Of a stretch of DNA of 16,084 nt, positions 1 to 6,843 are shown in pieces. Both the position numbers and the translations under genes were made by a program. The notes below the pieces were generated by a model. That model had not been told where the DNA came from. It made no database searches and was given only the letters and a program-made list of their open reading frames with translations. Source of the DNA: Phycisphaerae bacterium (lineage in GTDB: Bacteria; Planctomycetota; Phycisphaerae; UBA1845; UTPLA1); the NCBI GenBank assembly GCA_016935885.1, contig JAFGQA010000167.1, positions 1-16,084 on the forward strand, written 5' to 3'. Within the stretch, counting starts at the first letter, position 1, and each line of letters opens with the position of its first letter.

Positions 1-902
1 CAGGTCTGCGGCTCCTCCTCCTCCAACTCCTCCTCCGGATCAACGCGAGCCAGGATCAGCGTCACCCAATCGCTCGAACCGTCCACCTCGAACACGATCA
101 TCGGACGGTTCTCGTCCACCTCCTCGATCTCATCCGCCAGAACGCCGTTGAGGAATTCCGCTTCCTCGCGTCTCTGCTCCTCGTCCCGCTCCTCCGCTCC
201 CTCCAGTTCCTGATCCTCCGCCCTCAGTTCATCCGGATTACCATCCCGCGGCAACGGCTTCGTCCACACCGGCCGGCCAAGACGAACCTCGTGAATCTGC
301 ACCTCCGCCAACAAGACCGGCTCCTTCGCCCAACCCTCCTCAACGGGTTCAAACACGCCCGGATGGTGGACCGGGTCCGGTTCGTACTCAATCAAGGGCT
401 GTTGCTGCTCGGGTAGAAAACGGATCCTGTGCCGCCGGTGCTGCATGACCGCCTCGGATCGGGCCATAAACAGCGTTGACCGCAGTCGGTCCGCCGAATC
501 CGGCATCTCCGAGGCCCTCATCTGACTCTCCATGGCCGGCCAGGAGATCGACGCCAGAAGCACCAGGAGGCTCAACACGACGACCACTTCGAGCAGCGTG
601 AATGCCCGGGCACAAGCAGCCGAGGAGCCGCGGGCTCCAACCGCCCGAAAAGAGCCCCCGACCTTGCTCGGGGGGTACCTCCGCCAACCAGCGGACCCAC
701 AGCACATACCCGAAGAGCCGCGGGCTTCAGCCCGCGCGGCGCATGGCACACCGAGTACCTTCATCCCCCGAGGAAGAGCCACGGGCTTCCGCCCGTGCGG
801 CGCCACATACCCCATCCACGGCTCCGCGCCGTCTGAGAGACCGCGCGGGCCGAGGCCCGCGGCTCTGCTTCGTTTGCGCCGATTCTCGGGCCGATTCTTC
901 AT
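1..902 (-). CDS. GspH-like type II secretion minor pseudopilin with a very long leader (3' end off window)
   Basis: This is a partial gene: 300 codons are visible and the frame is open at position 1. The prepilin signature ARAFTLLEVVVVLSLLVLLA sits at residues 98-117, with cleavage expected between Ala100 and Phe101. The conserved Glu at +5 and the hydrophobic N-terminal helix are as in GspH/type IV pilin-like proteins. The mature part continues with the segment SADRLRSTLFMARSEAVMQH, typical of the GspH helix. Two Glu-rich stretches follow, at residues 230-259 and 290-300, which is unusual. The leader begins MKNRPENRRKRS and would normally reach the cleavage site within about 15 residues. Instead about 85 residues encoded by palindromic repeats intervene, still in frame. 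The start is uncertain: ATG 902 gives the most natural basic leader but has no clear Shine-Dalgarno sequence, while ATG 815 has GGAG six bases upstream, and ATG 764 and ATG 707 are further options. It lies 58 bp after gspG. Known role of the family: minor pseudopilin in the T2SS pseudopilus. The assignment to GspH rather than another minor pseudopilin is inference from order and length. Confidence 0.8.
   Translation of the reverse strand, partial: MKNRPENRRKRSRAAGLGPRGLSDGAEPWMGYVAPHGRKPVALPRGMKVLGVPCAARAEARGSSGMCCGSAGWRRYPPSKVGGSFRAVGARGSSAACARAFTLLEVVVVLSLLVLLASISWPAMESQMRASEMPDSADRLRSTLFMARSEAVMQHRRHRIRFLPEQQQPLIEYEPDPVHHPGVFEPVEEGWAKEPVLLAEVQIHEVRLGRPVWTKPLPRDGNPDELRAEDQELEGAEERDEEQRREEAEFLNGVLADEIEEVDENRPMIVFEVDGSSDWVTLILARVDPEEELEEEEPQT
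619..867. repeat. Cluster of GC-rich palindromic repeats inside the pseudopilin leader
   Basis: Three clear imperfect palindromes share a CGGGC-N4-GCCCG core. Their stems are 719-725/730-736 (loop TTCA), 780-786/791-797 (loop TTCC) and 844-850/855-861 (loop CGAG), each a perfect 7-bp stem. The third is inverted relative to the first two: its reverse complement starts AGAGCCGCGGGC, as the first does. A fourth, degenerate copy lies near 624-646. A separate hairpin, CCCCCGA/TCGGGGG, is at 655-661/668-674. The whole block lacks stop codons in the pseudopilin frame. It resembles REP-like or RPE-like dispersed elements, but the family is not identified. Confidence 0.8.
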
Positions 903-960
903 GAGAGAACCCAACGACAGAGCTCGTTCAGCATCAACGTACGAGGGACATCACCCCGGA

Positions 961-1419
961 CTATCGATCATCCTTCCAGTTCTTGATGTCGTCCTCATTG
1001 CCGTCCACACCGTCCGGCCCCATGCTCCACAGGTCGAACTTGCCCTCGTTATGACGCCCTTCGGCGTTGTACTGGTAGTCGTGGCCCCACGGATCTGTCA
1101 AGCCGCTCACGTCCTCAAGATAGGCCTCTCCCCACTTCTCGGCGACCTCGTCATCGCTCGGCTTCTCGATCAGATACTTCAGTTCCTCCGGATAGACGCC
1201 GGTATTGAACTTGAACAGCTTGATCGCCTGCGCCAACGGACCGTTGGGCCCGATCGCCGCTTCCGCCATCTTGATCTTGGCTTGCTTACCCTGCCCCACC
1301 AGTGCTGGGATGGCAAACGACGCCAACAACGCCAGAAGGCCCACAACCAGCAGGATCTCGAGCAGCGTGAACGCCTTGCGACCGCCGCGTCGACCACGTT
1401 TGCGCAATCTTGGATACAT
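961..1419 (-). CDS. gspG: GspG major pseudopilin of the type II secretion system
   Basis: The product is 152 residues, typical for GspG. A short basic leader (MYPRLRKRGRRGGRKA) precedes the prepilin motif AFTLLEILLVVGLLALLA, so cleavage is expected between Ala and Phe with Glu at +5. The C-terminal part has the hallmark GspG calcium-loop region, with DPWGHDYQY followed by LWSMGPDGVDGNEDDIKNW. The family forms the body of the periplasmic pseudopilus that pushes substrates through the secretin. Three consecutive ATG codons occur at 1425, 1422 and 1419. GGAGGT (1426-1431) abuts the first ATG and is six bases from the third, so 1419 is preferred. The gene lies downstream of gspF and upstream of the GspH-like gene, a usual T2SS order. 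Position -1 is Ala instead of the commoner Gly. Confidence 0.95.
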   Translation of the reverse strand: MYPRLRKRGRRGGRKAFTLLEILLVVGLLALLASFAIPALVGQGKQAKIKMAEAAIGPNGPLAQAIKLFKFNTGVYPEELKYLIEKPSDDEVAEKWGEAYLEDVSGLTDPWGHDYQYNAEGRHNEGKFDLWSMGPDGVDGNEDDIKNWKDDR

Positions 1420-1425
1420 CATCAT

Positions 1426-1431
1426 ACCTCC
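1426..1431 (-). promoter_or_regulatory. Shine-Dalgarno site of gspG
   Basis: GGAGGT on the minus strand touches the first of three in-frame ATGs and is six bases from the third. This spacing favours initiation at 1419. Confidence 0.65.
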
Positions 1432-1539
1432 ATTGGAACCGCCCGGCGAGCCAGCGTCTCCGCAGACCGGTTCGGTCTCACAGGGCGATTCTCCTGACCA
1501 ATACTCCCGTTACAGTCCAACCGTTCAGCTCCGTGCCAC

Positions 1540-2739
1540 CTACCGCAGGCCGCTACTGCTCATCGTGAGAATCGGCAGCAGCAGCGCAACGGCAATAATC
1601 GCCACAATGCCCGCCATGCCCACCAACAACAGCGGCTCCAATAGACGAACCATCAGGTCGATGCTGCGTCCCGTTCGCGTTTCGTAGGAATCCGCAATCG
1701 TGATCAGCACGTTCTCCAGGTTGTTGCTCTCCTCCCCCACGGCAATCATATCGATGATGTCCAGCGGGAACAGCCCGCTCTTGCCCAGCGGTGCTGACAA
1801 CGTGGAACCCTTCCGGACGCTTTCCGTCGCCTCCTCGACCGCATCCACCAGCATCTGATTGCCCGCCGAATCACGCGAGATCTTCAAGGACTGCAAGATC
1901 GGCACACCATTGGTCAACAGCGTGCCCAGAATCCGGCAGAACCGGCACACCGCCACCAACGTGATAATCTTCCCCATCATCGGGGCCTTCAGCGAAAAGC
2001 TATCCCAATACTGCCGGCCCGTCTTGCTCCGGACTATGGCCGCCACGAGGATGATCACCACCACCGCCACGCCGGCCACGAGCATCCCGTGTTCCTGGAG
2101 GAAGTCGCACAGGGCGAAGACGACCTTTGTCATATCTGGAAGGTCACCCTTAAGGAACTGGCGAACCTTCGGCACCACGTTGACGAGCAGGAAGATGATG
2201 ATCCCGGTCCCGACGCACATCAGGATTGCCGGGTACATCATCGCCCCGATGAGCTTGCTCTTCAGCTCGTTTTGACGTTCCGTGAAGATCGCGATCCGGG
2301 CCAGCACGTCCTCGAGGAAGCCACCTTTCTCCCCTGCCGCGATCATCGACACGTGCAGCGGGTTGAACGCGTTGGGATGGTCCGCCATCGAATCAGCCAG
2401 TGTCCGGCCGCTTGACAGCCCCTCCCGAACCTCCTGGACCACTTCCCTCAGAACGGCATTCGTCGTCTGCCTGCTGAGGACGTCCAAGGCCCGCAGAGCA
2501 GGCACCCCTGCCCGCAAAAGATCCGAAAACTGCGAGTACATCACCGCAATGACCGCGGGCCTCACCTTCCGCTTGCCCCCCCCCAGACGACGCCCCGCGA
2601 CGCCGCCAGCCCGAACCTCGACCGGAAACAGCGTCTGCTCGTCCAGGGCGCGCAGGGCTGCCTGCTCGTTATCGGCCGTCAGAACGCCGGTAACGGTCTT
2701 GCCTTCAGGGCTGCGGGCGGTGTAGGTGAAGCTCGGCAT
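1540..2739 (-). CDS. gspF: GspF inner-membrane platform protein of the type II secretion system
   Basis: The product is 399 residues, the usual GspF/PilC length. The N-terminus MPSFTYTARSPEGKTVTG is the characteristic F/PilC start with a short beta region. Two GspF domains follow, roughly residues 67-190 and 268-390. The first carries VMYSQFSDLLRAGVPALRAL and the second carries the equivalent CRILGTLLTNGVPILQSL. Three membrane segments are visible near residues 166-190, 218-237 and 366-392. The family anchors the cytoplasmic ATPase (GspE) and organises pseudopilin assembly. The ATPase and secretin genes are not in this window. The start codon has no strong Shine-Dalgarno sequence. A 114-bp gap to gspG includes a small hairpin, AGACCG/CGGTCT, at 1464-1478. 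The upstream 364-bp repeat-bearing gap separates it from yebC. Confidence 0.95.
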   Translation of the reverse strand: MPSFTYTARSPEGKTVTGVLTADNEQAALRALDEQTLFPVEVRAGGVAGRRLGGGKRKVRPAVIAVMYSQFSDLLRAGVPALRALDVLSRQTTNAVLREVVQEVREGLSSGRTLADSMADHPNAFNPLHVSMIAAGEKGGFLEDVLARIAIFTERQNELKSKLIGAMMYPAILMCVGTGIIIFLLVNVVPKVRQFLKGDLPDMTKVVFALCDFLQEHGMLVAGVAVVVIILVAAIVRSKTGRQYWDSFSLKAPMMGKIITLVAVCRFCRILGTLLTNGVPILQSLKISRDSAGNQMLVDAVEEATESVRKGSTLSAPLGKSGLFPLDIIDMIAVGEESNNLENVLITIADSYETRTGRSIDLMVRLLEPLLLVGMAGIVAIIAVALLLPILTMSSSGLR

Positions 2740-3103
2740 CGTCTATCGGACGTCGGCGGCGGCCCGCATGGGGCCCGAGCACGCCTCGCGTCTCCAATCC
2801 TTGGTTCCTGGCCTCTTGCAACGTATACAAATGGTAGCCCGTCCCAATTGCAGCCGCCAGACACAAAAGCCCTCTGTGGATGCGCCCCGCAACGCCTGCG
2901 GCACAGGCGCCGAAGCCCGCGGCAACTGTGGCACGGGCGCCAAAGCCCGTGTATCCACCGCCGGGATGGCAGTGCCACGGAGGGAGACACCACGGAAGGG
3001 CTGCGCAATCGGCTCTGTGCGGTGGAAGAGAGCGAGCGTGATGTACAGGAGGGAACACAGCACACGCAGATCGACGGCTCGAAGCAAGCCAGAAGGCCAA
3101 CAG
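2740..3103. other. Intergenic region between yebC and gspF with repeats, no supported gene
   Basis: These 364 bp contain a pair of 30-bp tandem palindromic units (2896-2955). Open frames crossing the region on the minus strand have no recognisable domain, are proline/arginine-rich and run through the repeats. No clear intrinsic terminator for yebC or consensus promoter for gspF was found. Confidence 0.6.
2896..2955. repeat. Two tandem 30-bp units of a GGGCG/GCCCG palindromic repeat
   Basis: The units 2896-2925 and 2926-2955 match at 22 of their first 26 positions (CTGYGGCACRGGCGCCRAAG then CCCGYG). The second unit forms a perfect hairpin, CACGGGC/GCCCGTG, at 2932-2938/2945-2951 with loop GCCAAA. 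The core resembles the palindromes at 719-861. Confidence 0.75.
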
Positions 3104-3853
3104 CTACCCGCTGAGTTGGGCCATCACATCCTCGGGCATGTCGAAATTGCTGTAGACATTCTGCACGTCGTCGTGATCTTCGAACGCGTCCATCAGCCGG
3201 AGGATCTTCTCGCCGGTCTTCGCGTCCACATGGATGGTCGTGCCGGGGATCTTGGTGATCTCTGCATTCTGTGTAGGGATCGACCTGTCCGCCAGGGCCT
3301 GCTTGACGACGTCATACTGCGCGGCCTCACACGTAACCTCGAAGGTCTCGCCGTCCCTCACCACGTCATCAGCCCCGGCCTCGACGGCGATTTCCATCAA
3401 CGTGTCCTCGTCAACCACGTCCGCGCTGATGGTAAACACGCCCTTCGTCGAGAAGTTCCAACTCACACAGTTCGTCGCGCCAAGGCTGCCGCCGCCGCGT
3501 TCGAAGATCTTCTTGATCTCCGGCGCCGTACGGTTGGGATTGTCCGTCAGGGCATCGACGATGAACGCCACACCGCCGGGCCCATACCCCTCATAGAGCG
3601 CCGGCACGAACTCCGCCGTGGCAAGCTCGCCCGTGCCTCGTTTGATCGCCTTCTCGATCGTGTCGCCGGGCATGTTCGCCTCCTTCGCCTTGTCGATCGC
3701 ATAGCGCAAGGAGAGGTTCGTCGTCGGGTCGCCCCCACCGGCCTTCGCCGCGACGATGATGTTCCGGGCCAGCTTGCTCCACGTTTTGCCGCGACGTTTG
3801 TCGGCGGCGGCCTTCTTGTGCTTGATGTTGCTCCATTTGCTATGGCCAGACAT
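3104..3853 (-). CDS. yebC: YebC/PmpR family protein
   Basis: The product is 249 residues, normal for the family. The N-terminus MSGHSKWSNIKHKKAAADKR is the near-invariant YebC signature. It is followed by IIVAAKAGGGDP, NLSLRYAIDKAKEANMPGDT, the YEGYGPGGVAFIVDALTDN segment and a GGSLG motif. The family is a three-domain cytoplasmic protein described as a DNA-binding transcription regulator in some species and, more recently, as a translation-associated factor. Which role applies here is not visible in the sequence. GGAAGGA lies nine bases before the ATG (3863-3869). The gene starts 40 bp after the TPR lipoprotein gene, so co-transcription with the nusA-infB-rbfA block is plausible. Apparently intact, with no oddities. 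Confidence 0.96.
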   Translation of the reverse strand: MSGHSKWSNIKHKKAAADKRRGKTWSKLARNIIVAAKAGGGDPTTNLSLRYAIDKAKEANMPGDTIEKAIKRGTGELATAEFVPALYEGYGPGGVAFIVDALTDNPNRTAPEIKKIFERGGGSLGATNCVSWNFSTKGVFTISADVVDEDTLMEIAVEAGADDVVRDGETFEVTCEAAQYDVVKQALADRSIPTQNAEITKIPGTTIHVDAKTGEKILRLMDAFEDHDDVQNVYSNFDMPEDVMAQLSG

Positions 3854-3893
3854 GACTCAGGTCCTTCCCAGGGTTGACTTCCCGCACGGTATT

Positions 3894-6809
3894 CTACCAA
3901 GAAAGCTGGGGCTCGTACCGAACATCGCAGGAAAACACGACCGGAGGGATACCGCCCCGCGCCGGCCGTACGGCGGCCGGGGGCTCCGCCTCGTCAGTCC
4001 GCCCGTCCTGGCCCCCCGGACCCGTCGTGGCCGCGGGCCGCGTGGTCGCTGCAGGCACCGTGGTCTCCCCGGCCTGCGCGGCTGCCGGGGGACCGGCAAG
4101 CGGGGCAGCCGCCACTGCCTGCCCCTCGGCCAGTTGCCTCAGCTTGGTCTGGACCGACCGGGGCAGCCGCTGGTCCGCCTCATCCGGCGGGGAATCGTCA
4201 GCCGGCCGCGTGAGTTCGAGGGCCTTCCGCCAATGGATCCCGGCCTCGTCCGCCCGGCCGACGCGGTACAACGCATCGCCGAGGTGGTCATGGATCACGG
4301 CGTCCTCCCCGTCAACGCCGGCCCCCTGACGGATAGCCAATCGCAGGTAGTAGATGGCCTCGTCCATCCTGCCGCGCTTGTAAAGCACCCATCCCAGGCT
4401 GTCCATGTACGCGTAGTTGCGGGGGTCCTCGCCCGCGGCGAGGCGAATCATCCGCTCCGCCTGTTCAAGCTTGATACCGGCGTCAGCCCATGTGTACCCG
4501 AGGTCGTTATTGATGCCGGCATCCCGAGGCAGGAGGGCGTGAATTTCCTCGAGCTGCTGCGTCGCCTGTGCCTCGCGGTCGGTGAGCTGGTAAATCCGCG
4601 CGAGATAGCGCCGCAAGGTGATGACCCACGCGCCATCGTACTCCTCGCCTTCATCTCGACGCTCGGTTTGCGGCAGGAGCAAGCGGTTGACGACCTGCTC
4701 CGCCTCCGCGAATCGCTTGGCCGCGGTCAGCGCCGAGATCAGATCGCCATAGCCGTTCCTGGTCGCCTCGTAATACAGTTCCTCGCGGGCACCATCGCCG
4801 GCCCTTCCCGCCCTCCTGCCAGCGGACTCGAAGAAGTTGAGCCGATCCTGGTAGAAGGCAACCGCATCGTCAAAGCGCTCTGCCATGAGGTAGCCCCGGC
4901 AGAGCCACCTTTCGTATCGGCCTTGGTGCTCGATTTGTTCCGTGCCGACATGGGCAAGCGCGATGGCGCTGTCCCACTGCTTGGCCAGCAGACAGACACG
5001 TATAAGCTCCTCGTTGAGGTTAATCTCGTCCGGGTCATCGGCGAGCCAGGACAGGATACGCTGCTGCGCCTCAACGTAACGCCCGGCGTTCACCAACTGC
5101 GTGGTCAACTGAAGGCGCGCCTCCGTCCCTGCGGGGTCTTCCGCCAGGAAGTAGGCCGCCGAGTCAATCGCCTCGTCGTGGCGGCCGGCCTTATTCAGCG
5201 ATGACAGATAGATCACCCGCCGCATGGCATCGTCGGGCGACTCGTCCAGCCATTCTTTCGCCAGGTCGGCCGCTTCATCGCTGCGCTGGGCCATCTGCAA
5301 CACTTCCACCAGTTTGCCCATGAACACTGTGCGACGCTCGCCGAGATCCTCCCGCTCCAAGAGCTTCCGCAGGCTTGCCTCGGCAGCTTCAAAGTCGGCT
5401 CGGTCCAGGTCCGATTCCAACAGTTGTGCCTGATAGCTGAGGCTCCTGGGACGATCACGCAGCAGCCCCTTGAGGACCTCGGCCACCACACCGAACCTCA
5501 GCATCTTCGCTTCCGTCAGGGCCTTCAGCTCCCGCACGCGGAGATCGTCCGCGTCAACGGCCATGGCCTTGTCGATCTGGACCAGCGCATCCTCGTAGTC
5601 GCCCGACGCGAAGTGCGTCATCGCCAGATCGGCATATGTCCGCACGTCCTGAGGGTAATCGGCGATCGCCTGCCGGAGCTCGGCCTTGTACTTCTCCAAC
5701 CGATCGTCGCCTCGTTTGGTCTTGAAATTGAGATAGGCCCGACACCTTGCAAAGGCCGGACCGGTCTGCTCCTGACGCGCAAAACCGGCAAAATACTCGA
5801 TCGCCGCGCCGACATCGTTACTATTCAGATACAAGCGAACCAACTGTTCCCTCGCCGGCACGAACAGTGGATCCACCTCGTCGATGATGCGACGATATAG
5901 CTCCTCGCACCGCCCTCGCAGGCCTCGGCGCTCGGCCGATTCTGCCAGGATGTACAGCGCTTCCGGCGACGCCCGATCCCGTCGAAACGCCTCCATCAAA
6001 GCCGCCTCGGCGGCGGCGTGTTCATCCAGGGCCTCATGCGCAAGCCCCTTGAGCAAATGTGCTTCGGCCCCGTCAATGCCGGTCTCGATGGCCGCGGTCG
6101 TGGCAGCAAGGACGTCGGGCCATCGTTTGTCCTCGACGGACAACCTCGCGATCGCAACAAACGTCGGGGCGAAACGCTCGTCCAGACGCGCCGCGGCCCG
6201 AAACGCCTCCATCGCCTCGTCGCGGTGTCTCGCGAGCAACAGCGACTGGCCGTAGATGTACCTTGCAACGGCATCGTCCGCACACCGCTCGACAAGCCGC
6301 CTTCCATGCTCAGCCAGCTCGTCGCAGCGGCCGCCAACTCCGCCCTCTGCGTCTTCGCGTCTCGACGTAACAACGTTTCTACGCCTTGACGTTTCAGATT
6401 CTTGACTTGTCGACCTCTTGGCTTGACGGCCTTCCGATGCGGCCTCGGCCAAAGCCGCCTCGGCCTGCCCGTACGTAGCCGGTTGTGCCCGGATGGTCTC
6501 CACGATGAGATCAAGCGATCTGCCCACTTCGCCACGCTGCAGGTACAACTTGGCGAGTGAATAACACGCTTCCGGATCGGGCTGATCCTTCTTCATGGCG
6601 GCCTCAAGCTCCGCGATCGCGGCGTCTTGCGTCGTACCGGCATCCACGGCGAGCGAAGCAGGTTGACCGCAGCCGGCACCGGCACCGAACAGTACGCCCA
6701 GGGCGCCAAGCAGCGTCCCCAATAATGTGAGGCCGCAGAGAGTGTGTAGGGCTGAGACGTTTCGACGTTTCGACGTTTCGACGTTTCGACGTTTCGACGT
6801 CATGAACAT
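3894..6809 (-). CDS. Large TPR-repeat lipoprotein
   Basis: The product is 971 residues from the ATG at 6809. This start is chosen because GGAGGA lies about ten bases upstream; ATG 6827 is in frame but has no Shine-Dalgarno sequence. The signal peptide has a basic n-region (two TSKRRNV octads), then a hydrophobic stretch from GLTLLGTLLGALGVLFGAG to a GAGC lipobox, with the lipid-attachment Cys near residue 47. The lipobox is weak because position -3 is Gly. Most of residues 60-870 are tetratricopeptide helical pairs. The clearest are YADLAMTHFASGDYEDALVQ, INNDLGYTWADAGIKLEQAE, YMDSLGWVLYKRGRMDEAIY and IHDHLGDALYRVGRADEAGI. The last about 80 residues are Ala/Pro/Thr-rich and low in complexity. 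TPR lipoproteins usually scaffold envelope assembly or secretion complexes. No specific partner can be named; proximity to T2SS genes is only suggestive. The gene follows the HhH gene by 34 bp. Confidence 0.9.
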   Translation of the reverse strand: MFMTSKRRNVETSKRRNVSALHTLCGLTLLGTLLGALGVLFGAGAGCGQPASLAVDAGTTQDAAIAELEAAMKKDQPDPEACYSLAKLYLQRGEVGRSLDLIVETIRAQPATYGQAEAALAEAASEGRQAKRSTSQESETSRRRNVVTSRREDAEGGVGGRCDELAEHGRRLVERCADDAVARYIYGQSLLLARHRDEAMEAFRAAARLDERFAPTFVAIARLSVEDKRWPDVLAATTAAIETGIDGAEAHLLKGLAHEALDEHAAAEAALMEAFRRDRASPEALYILAESAERRGLRGRCEELYRRIIDEVDPLFVPAREQLVRLYLNSNDVGAAIEYFAGFARQEQTGPAFARCRAYLNFKTKRGDDRLEKYKAELRQAIADYPQDVRTYADLAMTHFASGDYEDALVQIDKAMAVDADDLRVRELKALTEAKMLRFGVVAEVLKGLLRDRPRSLSYQAQLLESDLDRADFEAAEASLRKLLEREDLGERRTVFMGKLVEVLQMAQRSDEAADLAKEWLDESPDDAMRRVIYLSSLNKAGRHDEAIDSAAYFLAEDPAGTEARLQLTTQLVNAGRYVEAQQRILSWLADDPDEINLNEELIRVCLLAKQWDSAIALAHVGTEQIEHQGRYERWLCRGYLMAERFDDAVAFYQDRLNFFESAGRRAGRAGDGAREELYYEATRNGYGDLISALTAAKRFAEAEQVVNRLLLPQTERRDEGEEYDGAWVITLRRYLARIYQLTDREAQATQQLEEIHALLPRDAGINNDLGYTWADAGIKLEQAERMIRLAAGEDPRNYAYMDSLGWVLYKRGRMDEAIYYLRLAIRQGAGVDGEDAVIHDHLGDALYRVGRADEAGIHWRKALELTRPADDSPPDEADQRLPRSVQTKLRQLAEGQAVAAAPLAGPPAAAQAGETTVPAATTRPAATTGPGGQDGRTDEAEPPAAVRPARGGIPPVVFSCDVRYEPQLSW
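6352..6424. repeat. Degenerate repeat insertion inside the TPR lipoprotein gene
   Basis: This stretch encodes TSQESETSRRRNVVTSRRED, a basic/polar segment unlike the flanking TPR helices (about residues 129-153). It contains an exact copy of the octamer GACGTTTC (6388-6395) and near copies, the unit that is tandemly repeated at the gene's 5' end. It appears to be an in-frame repeat-derived linker. Confidence 0.55.
6756..6800. repeat. Tandem octamer repeat (GACGTTTC, 5.6 copies) at the start of the TPR gene
   Basis: The plus strand reads five perfect GACGTTTC units (6756-6795) plus GACGT. It lies inside the coding region just after the start and encodes two TSKRRNV(E/S) octads. Three octamers equal eight codons, so the peptide period is eight residues. 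Confidence 0.92.
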
Positions 6810-6843
6810 GGCCGCTTCGTCCTCCATAACGAGTGCCGAGCCG

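Noticed and set aside
619..867. CRISPR array or transcription terminators in the palindrome cluster
   Set aside because: The palindromes are irregularly spaced, differ in orientation, have no unique spacers of constant length, and no U-tract follows them.
1464..1478. Small hairpin AGACCG/CGGTCT between gspF and gspG
   Set aside because: Six base pairs with a three-base loop and no U-tract; too short to claim a function.
2820..2860. Possible promoter for gspF around TTGGGA and TATACG (minus strand)
   Set aside because: The boxes are only 14 bp apart and match consensus poorly.
2705..3100. Minus-strand frames of 114-131 codons in the yebC-gspF gap
   Set aside because: They run through the tandem palindromes, have no domain or Shine-Dalgarno sequence, and one overlaps the gspF start.
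2726..3877. Plus-strand open frame (383 codons) over yebC and the adjacent gap
   Set aside because: Most of it is antisense to yebC; composition is typical of a shadow frame.
3756..5204. Plus-strand open frame (482 codons) opposite the TPR gene
   Set aside because: It overlaps a well-supported TPR gene on the other strand and shows no recognisable motif.
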